A stretch of DNA of 64,000 bases, taken from Frondihabitans australicus. Its GTDB lineage: Bacteria; Actinomycetota; Actinomycetes; Actinomycetales; Microbacteriaceae. The position numbers were made by a program, and so were the translations under genes. The notes beneath the pieces are model-generated. The model saw only the letters and a list, made by a program, of their open reading frames with translations. It did not search any database and was not told the origin of the DNA. Location: contig NZ_RBKS01000001.1 in the NCBI RefSeq assembly GCF_003634555.1, forward strand, positions 2,728,001-2,792,000, in the 5' to 3' direction. Shown in pieces: positions 1 to 10,961 of the stretch. Positions within the stretch are counted from its first letter, which is position 1, and each line of letters starts with the position of its first letter.

Positions 1-1242
1 GCGGGCACGCAGATGCTCCTGTTCACGCCGGCGTCGACCTCCACGGCCACGGCATCGAGCACGCAGAGCGAGCTGTCGCCGCTGCCCTTCCAGCCGCGGG
101 TCGAGACGCGGACCAGCCAGACCGAAGCCCGTGCCGGCGCCGCGATCAGCGATTCCCTGCGCCTCGACGCCGCCCCGGGCGACGGGCTGATGAGCGACTG
201 GGGCGTGTACGGCGACAGTCTGTCGTCGACGCTGCCGATCCCCGTCACGGTGCGCAGCACGCTGCTCGGCCCGTTCGACGCGGCGCCGACCCCGGCGACG
301 GAGTGGCCCGCCGATGCTCCGACGGTGTGCTCCGTCGAGGTCGTCGCGAACACCGGCCCCGGCGACTACCGGACTCCCGAGTGCACGCTGCCGAGCGACG
401 GGTTCTTCGTGTGGGTCGAGACCATCGACCCGGCCGACACACCGGCCGAGAAGGGCGGCGGTCGCGTCCGGCCGTGGAAGTCGGGCTTCGGCACGGCGAC
501 CGAGGTGACGCACGCGACGACGGGCGCACGGGTGCCGAGCATCCGGACCACGGCTGCGACGGGGTCCCATGACGGCGGGGCGTTCGCCCCGGGCGACTGC
601 GTGGCCGACGGGCTCAGCGTGACAGGGCTCGGCGACGATGCGTCGGCTCCTGCGGCCGAGGTCGAGAGCCTGCTGCTCGGGCCGTTCGACGAGGAGCCGG
701 CCGACGGGCACGACTTCGGCCTCGACGACCTCACGAGCCTGCCGGTCGCGGGCAGCGTGACGACCTCCGTCTCGCACGACGGCGACTACACCACGCCGTG
801 CGTCACCGTGACGAAGACAGGCCACTACGTCTTCGTGCTGCGGTCTCCGGGCTCGGCCGACGGCGACGGCGACGGCGAGGGTGCTCAGGGCGCGGGATCC
901 GACGGCATCCCGGCGTTCTCCGACCTCGTCGCGCACACCGCCGAGGCCCTCGAAGTAGCGGCCCCCGACGTGCCGGTGACTCCGGTCACGCCCGAGACAC
1001 CCGACCAGCCCTCGACCCCCGCGAAGCCGCACCGACCGGCGACCCCTGCGAAGCCGACGCCGGCGGCGGCGCGCGTGCTCGCGTACACCGGCGCCGAGTC
1101 GATGGCCCCGGAGGCCCTCGCCGGGGCGGGAGCGATCGCGCTCGGGCTCGCCGTGCTGCTCGTCCTCGCGATCACACGACGTGCGCGACGTCGAGGCGCC
1201 GACCCGGACGCCGTCAGAGCTTCTCGATCGGAGCGACCTTGA
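1..1242 (+). CDS. Sortase-anchored surface protein, 3' part (5' end outside window)
   Basis: The frame is open from the first base, so the start lies upstream of the window; 413 residues are visible. Two similar blocks, each opening with an LLGPFD motif (visible residues about 80-140 and 215-285), look like tandem extracellular repeats. A Pro/Thr-rich stalk (VTPVTPETPDQP and following) leads to LAYTG, a hydrophobic helix and an RRARRR tail, the layout of a sortase signal of the LAxTG type used by class E sortases in GC-rich Gram-positives. The role is inferred as a cell-wall-linked surface or adhesion protein; no ligand domain is recognised. The last 29 bases overlap the 3' end of the convergent pcrA gene, and no terminator hairpin separates the two. 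Confidence 0.8.
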   Translation, partial: AGTQMLLFTPASTSTATASSTQSELSPLPFQPRVETRTSQTEARAGAAISDSLRLDAAPGDGLMSDWGVYGDSLSSTLPIPVTVRSTLLGPFDAAPTPATEWPADAPTVCSVEVVANTGPGDYRTPECTLPSDGFFVWVETIDPADTPAEKGGGRVRPWKSGFGTATEVTHATTGARVPSIRTTAATGSHDGGAFAPGDCVADGLSVTGLGDDASAPAAEVESLLLGPFDEEPADGHDFGLDDLTSLPVAGSVTTSVSHDGDYTTPCVTVTKTGHYVFVLRSPGSADGDGDGEGAQGAGSDGIPAFSDLVAHTAEALEVAAPDVPVTPVTPETPDQPSTPAKPHRPATPAKPTPAAARVLAYTGAESMAPEALAGAGAIALGLAVLLVLAITRRARRRGADPDAVRASRSERP

Positions 1243-3685
1243 TGAGCAGCTTCTTGCGACCGGCCGTGTCGAACTGCACCTCGGCGATCCGGCGCGGGCC
1301 GACGCCCGTGACCGCCAGCACCGAGCCCTCGCCGAAGTCGACGTGCGAGATGCGGTCGCCCGCATCGAGCTCGAGGTCACCGTTGTCGCGGACCGTCCCG
1401 GTGACGCGATTGGCCCACTCGGTCTTCGGTCGGGTCTTCGCTGCGGCCGTCGCCCGGTCGTAGCTGCCTGACCCGTAGCCGCCGCCGGCTCGGGGGCGAT
1501 TTCCGTATGCACCGGAGTCGCCCCCGAAGCCGCCGTCGCGCCGTGCGTTCAGCGCCCGGGGCTGCGTGCCGCCCCGGCTGTTGGCCATGCCGGGCGACTG
1601 CTTCCAGTCGATGAGCTCGGCGGGGATCTCCTGCAGATAGCGCGACGGCATGGCGACGTTGACCTCGCCGAACTGGGCACGGGTCATGGCCAGCGACAGG
1701 AACAGCTTCTTCTTCGCCCGCGTGATGCCGACGTAGAACAGCCGGCGCTCCTCCGACGGGCCGCCGGGTTCGGAGGCCGACATGCGGTGGGGCAGGAGGT
1801 CCTCCTCCACTCCCGTGAGGAAGACAGCGTCGTACTCCAGGCCCTTCGCGGTGTGAAGCGTCATCAGCGAGACCGTACCGCTCGAGTCGTCGAGCTCGTC
1901 GGCCGCGGCGACCAGCGACACCTCGGTGAGGAAGTCGAGGAGCGTGCCGTCGGGGTTGTTCTTCTGGAACTCCTTGGTCACGGCGACGAGTTCGTCGATG
2001 TTCTCGGCCCGCGCTTCGTCCTGCGGATCACGGGAGGCGCGCAGCGCAGCGACGAGGCCGGAGCCCTCGAGCAGCGCCACGAGGATGTCGCTCACGGGGT
2101 CGGTGGCCGCGGTCTGCTGGACGCCGTCGAGGAGGGTGGCGAGCCCGGTGATCGCGCCGGTGACCTTCGGGCCGAGGCCGAGCGAGGCGGCATCGCGCAT
2201 GGCGTCGCGGAGGCCCACCTCGTTCTGGTCGGCGTAGCGCTGCAGCGCCGTCTCGGTCGCCGGGCCGATGCCGCGCTTCGGGACGTTCATGATGCGGCGG
2301 AGCGCCAGCGGGTCGGCGGGGTTCGCCACGGAGATGAGGTACGCCATCGCGTCTTTGATCTCGGCCCGCTCGTAGAACTTCGTGCCGCCCAGCACGCGGT
2401 AGGGAATCGCCGACCGGATGAAGATCTCCTCCAGCGCACGGGTCTGCGAGTTCGTGCGGTAGAACACCGCCATGTCTTTGTAGGCGGTGCCGGAGTCGTG
2501 CAGCGCCGCGATCTCGTCGGCGACGAACTGCGCCTCGTCGTGGCCGGTGTACCCGGTGAAGCCGACGATCTTGTCGCCCGAGCCGACGGTCGTGAAGAGG
2601 TTCTTCGCCTGGCGGTCGAAGTTGTTCGCGATGACGGCGTTGGCAGCGTCGAGGATGTTCTGCGTCGACCGGTAGTTCTGCTCGAGGAGGATCACCTTCG
2701 AGTGTGGGAAGTCGTGCTCGAACTCGGTGATGTTGCGAATGTCCGCACCGCGGAAGGCGTAGATGGACTGGTCGGAGTCGCCGACCACCGTGAGCGAGGC
2801 GCCGGGGATCCGCCCGCTGCCGTCGCGCAGGGACTGCACGAACTGGCCGCCGCGCTCGAGCTCGTCGACGACGTCGGGGTCGACCGGGCGGGTGAGCTCG
2901 CGGATGAGGGCGTACTGGGCGTGGTTGGTGTCCTGGTACTCGTCGACCAGGATGTGACGGAACCGCCGCTGGTAGACGGCCGCCACCTTCGGGAAAGCGC
3001 GGAAGAGGTAGACCGTCTGGGCGATGAGGTCGTCGAAGTCGAAGGCGTTCGCGCGCTGCAGCTCGCGCGTGTACTGGCGGAAGATCTCGAGGAACATGAC
3101 GTCCTGCGGGTCGCCGGCGTTGATCTGCCGCGAGTAGCTCTCGACGTCGGAGAGCTCGTTCTTCAGCTTCGAGATCTTGCCCGAGGCCTGGCTCACGGTG
3201 AAGCCGAGGGAGTCGGCGTCCAGCTCTTTCAGGATCCGCTTGAGAAGCGCCCGCGAGTCGGCCGAGTCGTAGATCGTGAAGCTCTTCGTGAAGCCGAACT
3301 GCTCCGCCTCGCGGCGCAGGATCCGCACGCACGCCGAGTGGAACGTCGAGATCCACATGCCCTCGGACGACTGGCCGACGAGGGCGGCGACGCGCTCGCG
3401 CATCTCGGCCGCGGCCTTGTTCGTGAAGGTGATCGCGAGGATCTGGCTCGGCCACGCCTCGCGCGAGTCGATCAGCCCGGCGATGCGACGGGTCAGCACG
3501 CTGGTCTTGCCCGAGCCCGCGCCCGCCACGATGAGGAGTGACTGCCCGCGGTACTCGACCGCCTCCTTCTGCTGCGGGTTGAGCCCCGCCGTGAGCCGAT
3601 CGTCGGTCGCCGAGGCGCGCGGCCCGGAGCCGGAAGACACCGGCCCGCCGTCGGAGTTGTCGAAGGGCTCGAGAACGATCGTCAT
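1214..3685 (-). CDS. pcrA: ATP-dependent DNA helicase PcrA/UvrD (SF1A)
   Basis: 823 residues. It carries the superfamily 1A helicase motifs in order: Walker A AGAGSGKT (residues about 54-61), DEYQDTNHAQ (motif II), GDSDQSIYAFRGAD (motif III), LEQNYRST (motif IV), TLHTAKGLEYDAVF (motif V) and YVGITRAKK (motif VI). A glycine-rich linker and a C-terminal Tudor-like domain (DRISHVDFGEGSV...) follow, as in actinobacterial PcrA, where that domain is associated with RNA polymerase binding. Known role: 3'-5' unwinding in nucleotide excision repair, replication restart and removal of RecA filaments. The ATG start gives a roughly 30-residue disordered lead before the Q motif (LNPQQKEAV). The 3' end overlaps the convergent surface-protein gene. 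Confidence 0.97.
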   Translation of the reverse strand: MTIVLEPFDNSDGGPVSSGSGPRASATDDRLTAGLNPQQKEAVEYRGQSLLIVAGAGSGKTSVLTRRIAGLIDSREAWPSQILAITFTNKAAAEMRERVAALVGQSSEGMWISTFHSACVRILRREAEQFGFTKSFTIYDSADSRALLKRILKELDADSLGFTVSQASGKISKLKNELSDVESYSRQINAGDPQDVMFLEIFRQYTRELQRANAFDFDDLIAQTVYLFRAFPKVAAVYQRRFRHILVDEYQDTNHAQYALIRELTRPVDPDVVDELERGGQFVQSLRDGSGRIPGASLTVVGDSDQSIYAFRGADIRNITEFEHDFPHSKVILLEQNYRSTQNILDAANAVIANNFDRQAKNLFTTVGSGDKIVGFTGYTGHDEAQFVADEIAALHDSGTAYKDMAVFYRTNSQTRALEEIFIRSAIPYRVLGGTKFYERAEIKDAMAYLISVANPADPLALRRIMNVPKRGIGPATETALQRYADQNEVGLRDAMRDAASLGLGPKVTGAITGLATLLDGVQQTAATDPVSDILVALLEGSGLVAALRASRDPQDEARAENIDELVAVTKEFQKNNPDGTLLDFLTEVSLVAAADELDDSSGTVSLMTLHTAKGLEYDAVFLTGVEEDLLPHRMSASEPGGPSEERRLFYVGITRAKKKLFLSLAMTRAQFGEVNVAMPSRYLQEIPAELIDWKQSPGMANSRGGTQPRALNARRDGGFGGDSGAYGNRPRAGGGYGSGSYDRATAAAKTRPKTEWANRVTGTVRDNGDLELDAGDRISHVDFGEGSVLAVTGVGPRRIAEVQFDTAGRKKLLIKVAPIEKL

Positions 3686-3785
3686 GGTCCCACCAGCCTA
3701 AGCGTCCCGACCGACATCGCCAGGCGGTCGGGGGGGACCTCCGACCGACCTCCGAGGTGGTTCGCGGTCGAAGCGAGACCCAGCG

Positions 3786-4814
3786 TCAGACGACGGCGGG
3801 CGCCCGGTCGACCAGCTCGCGCACGAGGTCGGGGAAGTCGGCGAACACGCCGTCGACCCCGGTGCCGATGATGCGCGCGAACTCGGTCCGCCAGCGACCG
3901 AACTCGGCCTTGCCACCGCCGCTCCGAAGCGCCTTCGAGAGGAACCTGTTCTCGGGCCGGAGCGTCCAGGTGAACACGTCGAGCCCGACGGCATGGGCGT
4001 CCTCGACGAGGCCCGGCTGCGCGACGCCCTTCGACGTCACGAGCATCTTCTTCGCGACGCTGATCCCGTCGACGGCGCCGGCGAGCGCGGCGAGGCCCTC
4101 CGGCGACACCTGCTCGCCGTAGAGGAGTGCGGCGCTGCCGTCGCGGGCCACCAGGTCGGCGGCGGCGCCCTCCGCTTCGATCAGATAGACGAGCCGCCCG
4201 CCGACACCGAGCCCCCGGAGTCGACCGAGCACTGTCTGCTCGAAGCTCTCGATCGTGAGGCGGGAGTCGTTCGTCCAGCCGGCCTCGCTCAGCTCCTGCG
4301 CGAAGAGCTGGTCGAGGGGCAGACCGATCGACTTGAAGTAGGTGGCGTGCTTGATCTCGGCGACGAGACCGACCGGCGCGGGGCTCCCGTCGGCGGCGAG
4401 CCGGCCCCGGGCGGCGTCGGTGTCGAGGAGTGACAGCAGGTCGGCGAGCCTCTGGATCCTGCCCTCGCCGTCGTGCGCGGCACTCAGCGGGCGCAGCTTG
4501 GGCAGGCGCTCGCGGATCCGCAGGGTCGACAGCTCGGCCCAGGTGAAGTCCTCGGTGAACCAGCCGGTGACCTCGACGCCGTCGATCGTCTTGGTGGTGC
4601 GACGGTCGGCGAACGAGACGTGGTCGGCCACGTCGGTGGTGCCGCCGATCTCGTTCTCATGGCGCAGGATCAGCACCCCGTCGCGCGTGGCGACGATGTC
4701 GGGCTCGATGGCGTCCGCCCCCAGCTCGAGCGCGAGGCGGTAGGCGTCGGCGCCGTGTTCGGGCCGGTGGCCGCAGGCGCCGCGGTGGGCGATGACGAGG
4801 GGTCGCGGATTCAC
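3786..4814 (-). CDS. Glycerophosphodiester phosphodiesterase
   Basis: 342 residues from the GTG chosen here (NPRPLVIAHRGACG). A second in-frame GTG lies 6 bases upstream, and the longer open frame to 4904 has a Cys/Arg-rich lead atypical of the family. HRGACGHRPEHG near the N-terminus and EPDIVATRDGVLILRHEN give the His/Glu/Asp residues that bind metal and substrate in the GDPD TIM barrel. It should hydrolyse glycerophosphodiesters to glycerol-3-phosphate and an alcohol. No signal peptide is visible, so it is probably cytoplasmic. glpD, which oxidises glycerol-3-phosphate, lies about 7 kb away in the same orientation but not in the same operon. Confidence 0.88.
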   Translation of the reverse strand: MNPRPLVIAHRGACGHRPEHGADAYRLALELGADAIEPDIVATRDGVLILRHENEIGGTTDVADHVSFADRRTTKTIDGVEVTGWFTEDFTWAELSTLRIRERLPKLRPLSAAHDGEGRIQRLADLLSLLDTDAARGRLAADGSPAPVGLVAEIKHATYFKSIGLPLDQLFAQELSEAGWTNDSRLTIESFEQTVLGRLRGLGVGGRLVYLIEAEGAAADLVARDGSAALLYGEQVSPEGLAALAGAVDGISVAKKMLVTSKGVAQPGLVEDAHAVGLDVFTWTLRPENRFLSKALRSGGGKAEFGRWRTEFARIIGTGVDGVFADFPDLVRELVDRAPAVV

Positions 4815-5005
4815 CCGCACACGGTAGCGGCATCGACCCTCGCGGAGGCGGCGATCCAGGTGAACAAACGGTGTGCATCCCCTGCAAACGTGCGCGCCCC
4901 GCAACCACGCCGTGAGCGAAACGGGGTCTCACCAGGTGAATTCCCAGCGCCACCCCGATGACGCGCCGGTACGCTGAAGCCTCCAGGAAATCCACGGAGG
5001 GCTCC

Positions 5006-5839
5006 ATGGCACGACGATCAAACCCCGGCTTCGGTCAGTCGCCGGCATTCTCGAACGACCCCCGCGACCTCGACCGCTGGCGCGCGTCGCAGGCCGGCGG
5101 CACGACCGCGACGATGAGCGCCGTCGAGCTGCAGGAGCTCTACAACCAGCCGAGCGCGACCCCGCGCGACACCGACCGCATGACCTACGAAGACACGATC
5201 GCGAAGACGTTCGGCGTCTTCGCCGTCCTCCTCGCGGGCGCCGTCGTCGGCTGGGTGGTGCCCGGCATCTGGATCGTGGGCGGCATCGCGGGCTTCGTCC
5301 TCGCGATGGTGAACATCTTCAAGAAGCGCCCCTCGGCTGCCCTGGTGCTGCTGTACGGCGCGGCCGAGGGCCTCTTCGTCGGTGGCCTCTCGCGCGTCTT
5401 CGACGGCATCTGGCCCGGCATCGTGCCTCAGGCCGTGTTCGGCACGCTGGGCGTCTTCGCGATCACGCTGGCGCTGTTCGCGAGCGGCAAGGTGAGGGCG
5501 TCGCGTCGCGCGACCCAGATCTTCCTCGTGGCGATGGTCGGCTACGCCGCGTTCTCGCTGGTGAACTTCATCCTCATGCTGACCGGTGTCACCAACAGCC
5601 CGTTCGGGCTTCGCAGCGCCGAGATCTACGGCATCCCGATCGGCTTCCTGCTCGGCATCTTCGTCGTCATCATGGCCGCGTACTCGCTCGTGCTCGACTT
5701 CACGCAGATCAAGGTCGGCGTCGAGCGCGGCGCTCCGCGAGTCTTCGGGTGGCAGGCGGCGTTCGGTCTGGTCGTCACCATCGTGTGGCTGTACACCGAG
5801 ATCCTGCGCATGCTCGCGCTGCTCCGCGGCAACAACTGA
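5006..5839 (+). CDS. Bax inhibitor-1/YccA family membrane protein
   Basis: 277 residues. The ATG at 5006 is preceded by an ACGGAGGG ribosome site 6 bases upstream, which decides the start over the longer open frame from 4958. The polar N-terminus (residues 1-60, ARRSNPGFGQSPAFS) is typical of the actinobacterial Bax1-I subfamily. About seven hydrophobic segments follow to the C-terminus. The function of this subfamily is not established; relatives act as pH-sensitive calcium leak channels or modulators of membrane proteases. It is a single-gene unit, divergent from the phosphodiesterase gene and closed by a strong hairpin. Confidence 0.88.
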   Translation: MARRSNPGFGQSPAFSNDPRDLDRWRASQAGGTTATMSAVELQELYNQPSATPRDTDRMTYEDTIAKTFGVFAVLLAGAVVGWVVPGIWIVGGIAGFVLAMVNIFKKRPSAALVLLYGAAEGLFVGGLSRVFDGIWPGIVPQAVFGTLGVFAITLALFASGKVRASRRATQIFLVAMVGYAAFSLVNFILMLTGVTNSPFGLRSAEIYGIPIGFLLGIFVVIMAAYSLVLDFTQIKVGVERGAPRVFGWQAAFGLVVTIVWLYTEILRMLALLRGNN

Positions 5840-5853
5840 CGCACGACACACGA

Positions 5854-5884
5854 AAGCGGGCCGCCCCACCGGGGCGGCCCGCTT
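5854..5884. terminator. Bidirectional intrinsic terminator between yccA-like gene and guaA
   Basis: A GC-rich stem of about 14 bp (AAGCGGGCCGCCCC, loop ACC, GGGGCGGCCCGCTT) is followed on the plus strand by CTTTGTCTC. It lies between two converging genes, so it can serve both. Confidence 0.85.
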
Positions 5885-5913
5885 CTTTGTCTCACGGGAG
5901 CGGGGCTACGCCC

Positions 5914-7493
<1,580 letters not shown>

Positions 7494-7497
<4 letters not shown>

Positions 7498-7952
7498 GCG
7501 GCGGCCTCCTGCGACTGGGCGGCGAGCGCGCGTTCGCGCTCGATGGTCAGGGTCTCGTACTCGGCCATGGCAGTGCGGGCCATCCGGTGCTCGACGAAGA
7601 ACGACATGAGCGGGATGACACCGCCGAGGGCGATCAGGACGAAGCGGGTGAAGTTCCAGCGCATGATGCTCCACAGCCGGAAGTCCATGAACAGGTAGAC
7701 CACGTAGAGCCAGCCGTGCACGATGAGGATGCCGAGCGACAGATCGAGCGCGGGGTGGCGGATCGTGCCGGCCGGGACGAAGAAGCCCCGGGGATCGCCG
7801 ATCGCGAGCTCCGTGTGCAGCGGCGTGTACTTGAGCACCATCTCCATGCACAGCAGGAGCAGCATCACGCCCGTCACGTAGGCGGAGATCTTGTACAGGC
7901 GCACGGCCCCCGGGATCTTGGGGATGTTGCGCGGCCGGGGCTTGAGGGGCAT
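7494..7952 (-). CDS. DUF3817 integral membrane protein
   Basis: 152 residues with three to four hydrophobic segments (about 20-40, 63-90 and 98-115). [18 protein letters not shown] and the motif around [10 protein letters not shown] are characteristic of DUF3817, a family common in Actinobacteria and often found just before guaA. Function unknown. The final residues ([15 protein letters not shown]) form a charged cytoplasmic tail. The stop overlaps the guaA start by 4 bases, so the two are probably co-expressed. Confidence 0.85.
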
Positions 7953-8003
7953 GGCGTCCAGTCTAAATGGCGGAAATGGGAGCGCGCGGCGAGCCGATCG
8001 CCG

Positions 8004-8813
8004 CTACGGGGTGGCCGAGGCCGCGGCGAGAGCGGCCTCGTCGGCCTCCTCGTGGATGCGCTCGAAGTCGTCCTTCACGAGCCGGTACCAGAGGAAGATC
8101 GCGAAGCCCGCGAAGACGACCCACTCGACGGCGTAGAAGATGTTGAGCCAGTTCAGCGTGGCCTTGTCGATCGGCTTCGGCGAGTAGATCGCGGTCATCC
8201 CGCCCCAGGTGCGGTCGGCGACGACGTAGCCGTTGTAGACGTCGCCCGACACGTCGGACCACCGGTTGATGAGCTGCGGCACGGAGATCACGGTCAGGAG
8301 CCCCTGCTGGAACTTGCCGTCGTCAGCCGCCTCGGTCGGGAGGTAGCGGCCGCCGATGCTGATCGTGGTGGGCGAGGTCGGAACGGACGAGATCGCGGCC
8401 TTCGCCTCGGCCCGCGTCTTCGACCAGCCGAGCGCGACGACGACGGAGGCGTTCGTCCGGTCGTACTGGAATCGGTCGACCAGCCAGTAGCCCGACTCGC
8501 TGTGCTGGAGACGATCGCTCAGGATCGTGAAGTCCGACGCTGAGAAGCTGCCCGACAGGCTGACCTTCTGCCCCGTGAACTTGTCGAGGAACTCGGTCTG
8601 CGGCTTCTGCACGTCGGCGAGCGGCACGCGCGTCTCGGTGGCGGTGTGCGCGGGCTTGAGGCTCTCGACGGAGCGGTCGAGCTGCCAGTGCCCGAGGTAG
8701 GCGAAGAGCGCGGCGACGAGGAGGGCGAAGACGAGCATCGCGATCCACTTCGGTCGCCGAGCGACCTCCCACATGGTCTCGGGAAGCAGGTCGCTCGGGC
8801 GCGTCTCGGTCAT
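8004..8813 (-). CDS. SURF1 family cytochrome oxidase assembly protein
   Basis: 269 residues. A transmembrane helix near residues 24-43 is followed by GHWQLDRSVES, the family's conserved start of the extracytoplasmic domain, then LLTVISVPQLI, and a second helix near the C-terminus (LNIFYAVEWVVFAGFAIFLWY). Known role: assembly of heme-copper oxidase subunit I, probably in haem a insertion. It lies 3 bases downstream of the antiporter gene, so the two are likely co-transcribed. No oxidase subunit is in the window. Confidence 0.88.
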   Translation of the reverse strand: MTETRPSDLLPETMWEVARRPKWIAMLVFALLVAALFAYLGHWQLDRSVESLKPAHTATETRVPLADVQKPQTEFLDKFTGQKVSLSGSFSASDFTILSDRLQHSESGYWLVDRFQYDRTNASVVVALGWSKTRAEAKAAISSVPTSPTTISIGGRYLPTEAADDGKFQQGLLTVISVPQLINRWSDVSGDVYNGYVVADRTWGGMTAIYSPKPIDKATLNWLNIFYAVEWVVFAGFAIFLWYRLVKDDFERIHEEADEAALAAASATP

Positions 8814-8816
8814 CGG

Positions 8817-10319
8817 CTAGTACTCAGGGTCTCTCTGACGTGTCTCAGGTGGTGCCTCGGTGGTGCGTGTGGCCCGCTGGTCCGACTGCAGCCCGGCCTG
8901 CTCGGCCGCCGGGTCGTAGACGAACGGGTCGTCGTCGAGGTCGAACGACTCGGGTGCGTCGTCGTCGGGCCTGTCGCCGACAGCCACCACGGCGGGAGCG
9001 TCGTCGTCGGTCTCGAAGTCGAACGACAGGTCGTCGTCCGGCTCGTCGGCCCGACCCGGCGAGCCCTCACCGGCGAGGGCCGCCTCCATGAGCGCGATCT
9101 CCTCGCTGCCGCGGGAGGGCGTGCCCGGAGGTCGGTCGCCCTGTTCGACGACCTTCTTCCGCGAAAAGAGTACGCCACCGATTCTTTCGGAATTGCTGGC
9201 AAGGAGCGGACCGACGATCGCCATGACGAGCACGTAGAGCCCGGCGAACGGCGTGATCCTGTCGTCGAGGCCCGCGCTGGCTGACAGCGTCGCGAGGATG
9301 AGCGCGAACTCGCCGCGGTTGTGCAGGATGAACGAGGTGTTGAGCCCGGCACGGGGCCCCAGCCGGTTGAGCCACGCGACAAACTGCCCGGCGCCGAGGT
9401 TGATGAGCATGGTCATCAGCACCGCCCCGAGCGCCGGCCAGAGCACCTCGGGGAAGAGCGACGGGTTGAGCCCGAGCCCGAAGTTGAGGAAGAAGAACGC
9501 GGCGAAGACGTCGCGCATCGGCAGGGCGAACCCCTCGATCCTGGACCGGAATCTCGTCGCCCCGCAGACGAGGCCGATGAGGAATGCGCCGATCGCATCG
9601 GTCACGCCCAGGATCTCGCCGATGCCGGCGAACATGACGGCGAGACCGAAGAAGAGCACCGTGAACAGCTCGTCGTCGCGCGTGCGCATGAGCCGCGACA
9701 CCACGCGGCCGCCCCAGCGCGCGATGGTGAACATGACGATGAGGAACAGGAAGGCGACGAGCAGCTTGCCGATCACGGGGATCGGGTCGGTCTCGCCGCT
9801 CAACACGACCGACACGATCGCGAGGTAGATCGCGATGAAGATGTCTTCGACCACGGTGACGCCGAGGATCATCGGCGTCTCGGAGTTCGCGAGCCGCCCG
9901 AGTTCGATGAGGAGCTTCGTGACGATGGCGCTCGACGACGTCGCCGTGATGCCGGCGATGATGAGCGCTTCGCGGGTGCCCCAGCCGAGCCAGAAGCCGA
10001 AGGCCAGGCCGAGCGCCATGTTGAAGAAGATGTAGCTGCCGCCGGACAGCACGAGCTTGCCGATGTTGCCGAAGAACTCGTCTTGGTCGAACTCGAGGCC
10101 GAGATTGAACAGCAGCAGGATCAGACCGAAGATCGCGATGAGCTCGATCTTCGACTGACCGAAGCTCAGGGGGAAGAACCCCACGTGCGGGCTCGCGATG
10201 AGCCCGACCACCATGTAGACGGGGATCGTGGGCAGGCCGATGAGCTTGGCGAGCCGGCCGAGCACATAGGCGATCAGGAACAGGACGCCGAGGACGAGGA
10301 GCTCTTCGCCCAGGTGCAT
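8817..10319 (-). CDS. CPA2-type K+(Na+)/H+ antiporter, KhtU-like membrane subunit
   Basis: 500 residues. Twelve or so hydrophobic segments occupy residues 1-380, with the Na+/H+ exchanger fold, a GITATSSSAIVTKLL stretch typical of CPA2 proteins and LGVTVVEDIF with a helix acidic residue. The last 110 residues are acidic and disordered, presumably cytoplasmic. It lacks a fused RCK domain, and instead a separate TrkA-C gene precedes it by 3 bases. This two-gene layout matches KhtT-KhtU/AmhM-AmhT, where the small subunit gates K+ efflux in exchange for H+. Substrate is inferred, not shown. Confidence 0.85.
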   Translation of the reverse strand: MHLGEELLVLGVLFLIAYVLGRLAKLIGLPTIPVYMVVGLIASPHVGFFPLSFGQSKIELIAIFGLILLLFNLGLEFDQDEFFGNIGKLVLSGGSYIFFNMALGLAFGFWLGWGTREALIIAGITATSSSAIVTKLLIELGRLANSETPMILGVTVVEDIFIAIYLAIVSVVLSGETDPIPVIGKLLVAFLFLIVMFTIARWGGRVVSRLMRTRDDELFTVLFFGLAVMFAGIGEILGVTDAIGAFLIGLVCGATRFRSRIEGFALPMRDVFAAFFFLNFGLGLNPSLFPEVLWPALGAVLMTMLINLGAGQFVAWLNRLGPRAGLNTSFILHNRGEFALILATLSASAGLDDRITPFAGLYVLVMAIVGPLLASNSERIGGVLFSRKKVVEQGDRPPGTPSRGSEEIALMEAALAGEGSPGRADEPDDDLSFDFETDDDAPAVVAVGDRPDDDAPESFDLDDDPFVYDPAAEQAGLQSDQRATRTTEAPPETRQRDPEY

Positions 10320-10322
10320 CCG

Positions 10323-10880
10323 CTAGGCCCCCGGCGGGGAGTCGACGCCTGCCGACTCGAGCGTCGAGGACGCGCCGGCAGGAGCGTGGACCTTGCCGTT
10401 GCGGTACCACCCGAACACCTTGGCCACCTTCTCGGGCGAGCCCGCGACGACCAGGGTGTCGCCGGGGAACACGCGGAAGTCGGGTGACGGCGCGGGGTTC
10501 GCGACCTCGCCGCGGACGACCGCGACGACGGTCACGCCGACGACGCCCTTCGCCGCGAGGTTGCCGAGGGGCTGGCCGGCGATGTGGTCGTCGTAGTCGA
10601 CGGTGAACCAGTCGATGCTGAGGCCAGGAAGGGTCTCGAGGGCCGAGAGCGACTCGGTGATGCGCGTGCCGCCCAGGAGCTCGGCGAGGGTGTGCGCCTC
10701 GTCCTCGCTGAGGCGCAGCGAGACCTTCGTGGCGTCCTTGCCCTCGGTGTCGTCGCTGAACGTGATGAGGTCGCTGTGGCCGGAGCGGTGCGTGATGACA
10801 CCGCACTTGCCACCGTCGTCGGTGTGGAAGGTGTGCAGCACCCCGACGCCGGGAAGCTTCACGCGACGAACGTCAACCAT
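10323..10880 (-). CDS. Antiporter regulatory subunit with TrkA-C (RCK_C) domain, KhtT-like
   Basis: 185 residues. The N-terminal half (DVRRVKLPGVGVLHTF...) is the domain usual in KhtT/AmhM subunits; the C-terminal half (about residues 95-165, ending DFRVFPGDTLVVAGSPEKV) is a TrkA-C domain. In Bacillus KhtT this domain binds c-di-AMP, and by analogy the subunit may gate the adjacent transporter; ligand binding here is inferred. It is first in the operon with the transporter and the SURF1 gene. A consensus DnaA box lies about 82 bases upstream of its start. Confidence 0.85.
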   Translation of the reverse strand: MVDVRRVKLPGVGVLHTFHTDDGGKCGVITHRSGHSDLITFSDDTEGKDATKVSLRLSEDEAHTLAELLGGTRITESLSALETLPGLSIDWFTVDYDDHIAGQPLGNLAAKGVVGVTVVAVVRGEVANPAPSPDFRVFPGDTLVVAGSPEKVAKVFGWYRNGKVHAPAGASSTLESAGVDSPPGA

Positions 10881-10961
10881 GGTGTGTTCTCCAAGAGGAT
10901 CACGGGCAGTCGTCTCAGTTTACCGTCGCACGGGCGCGACGAAGCCGGGCTGGAACCCTGC

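Noticed and set aside
1787-3541. 584-codon open frame on the plus strand opposite pcrA
   Set aside because: Its product is Arg/Val/Asp-rich with no family features and mirrors a clear helicase gene; a result of high GC.
3720-3760. Repeat ACCTCCGA (two copies) upstream of pcrA as an SOS or operator site
   Set aside because: Does not match the actinobacterial SOS box TCGAAC-N4-GTTCGA and has no clear symmetry at operator scale.
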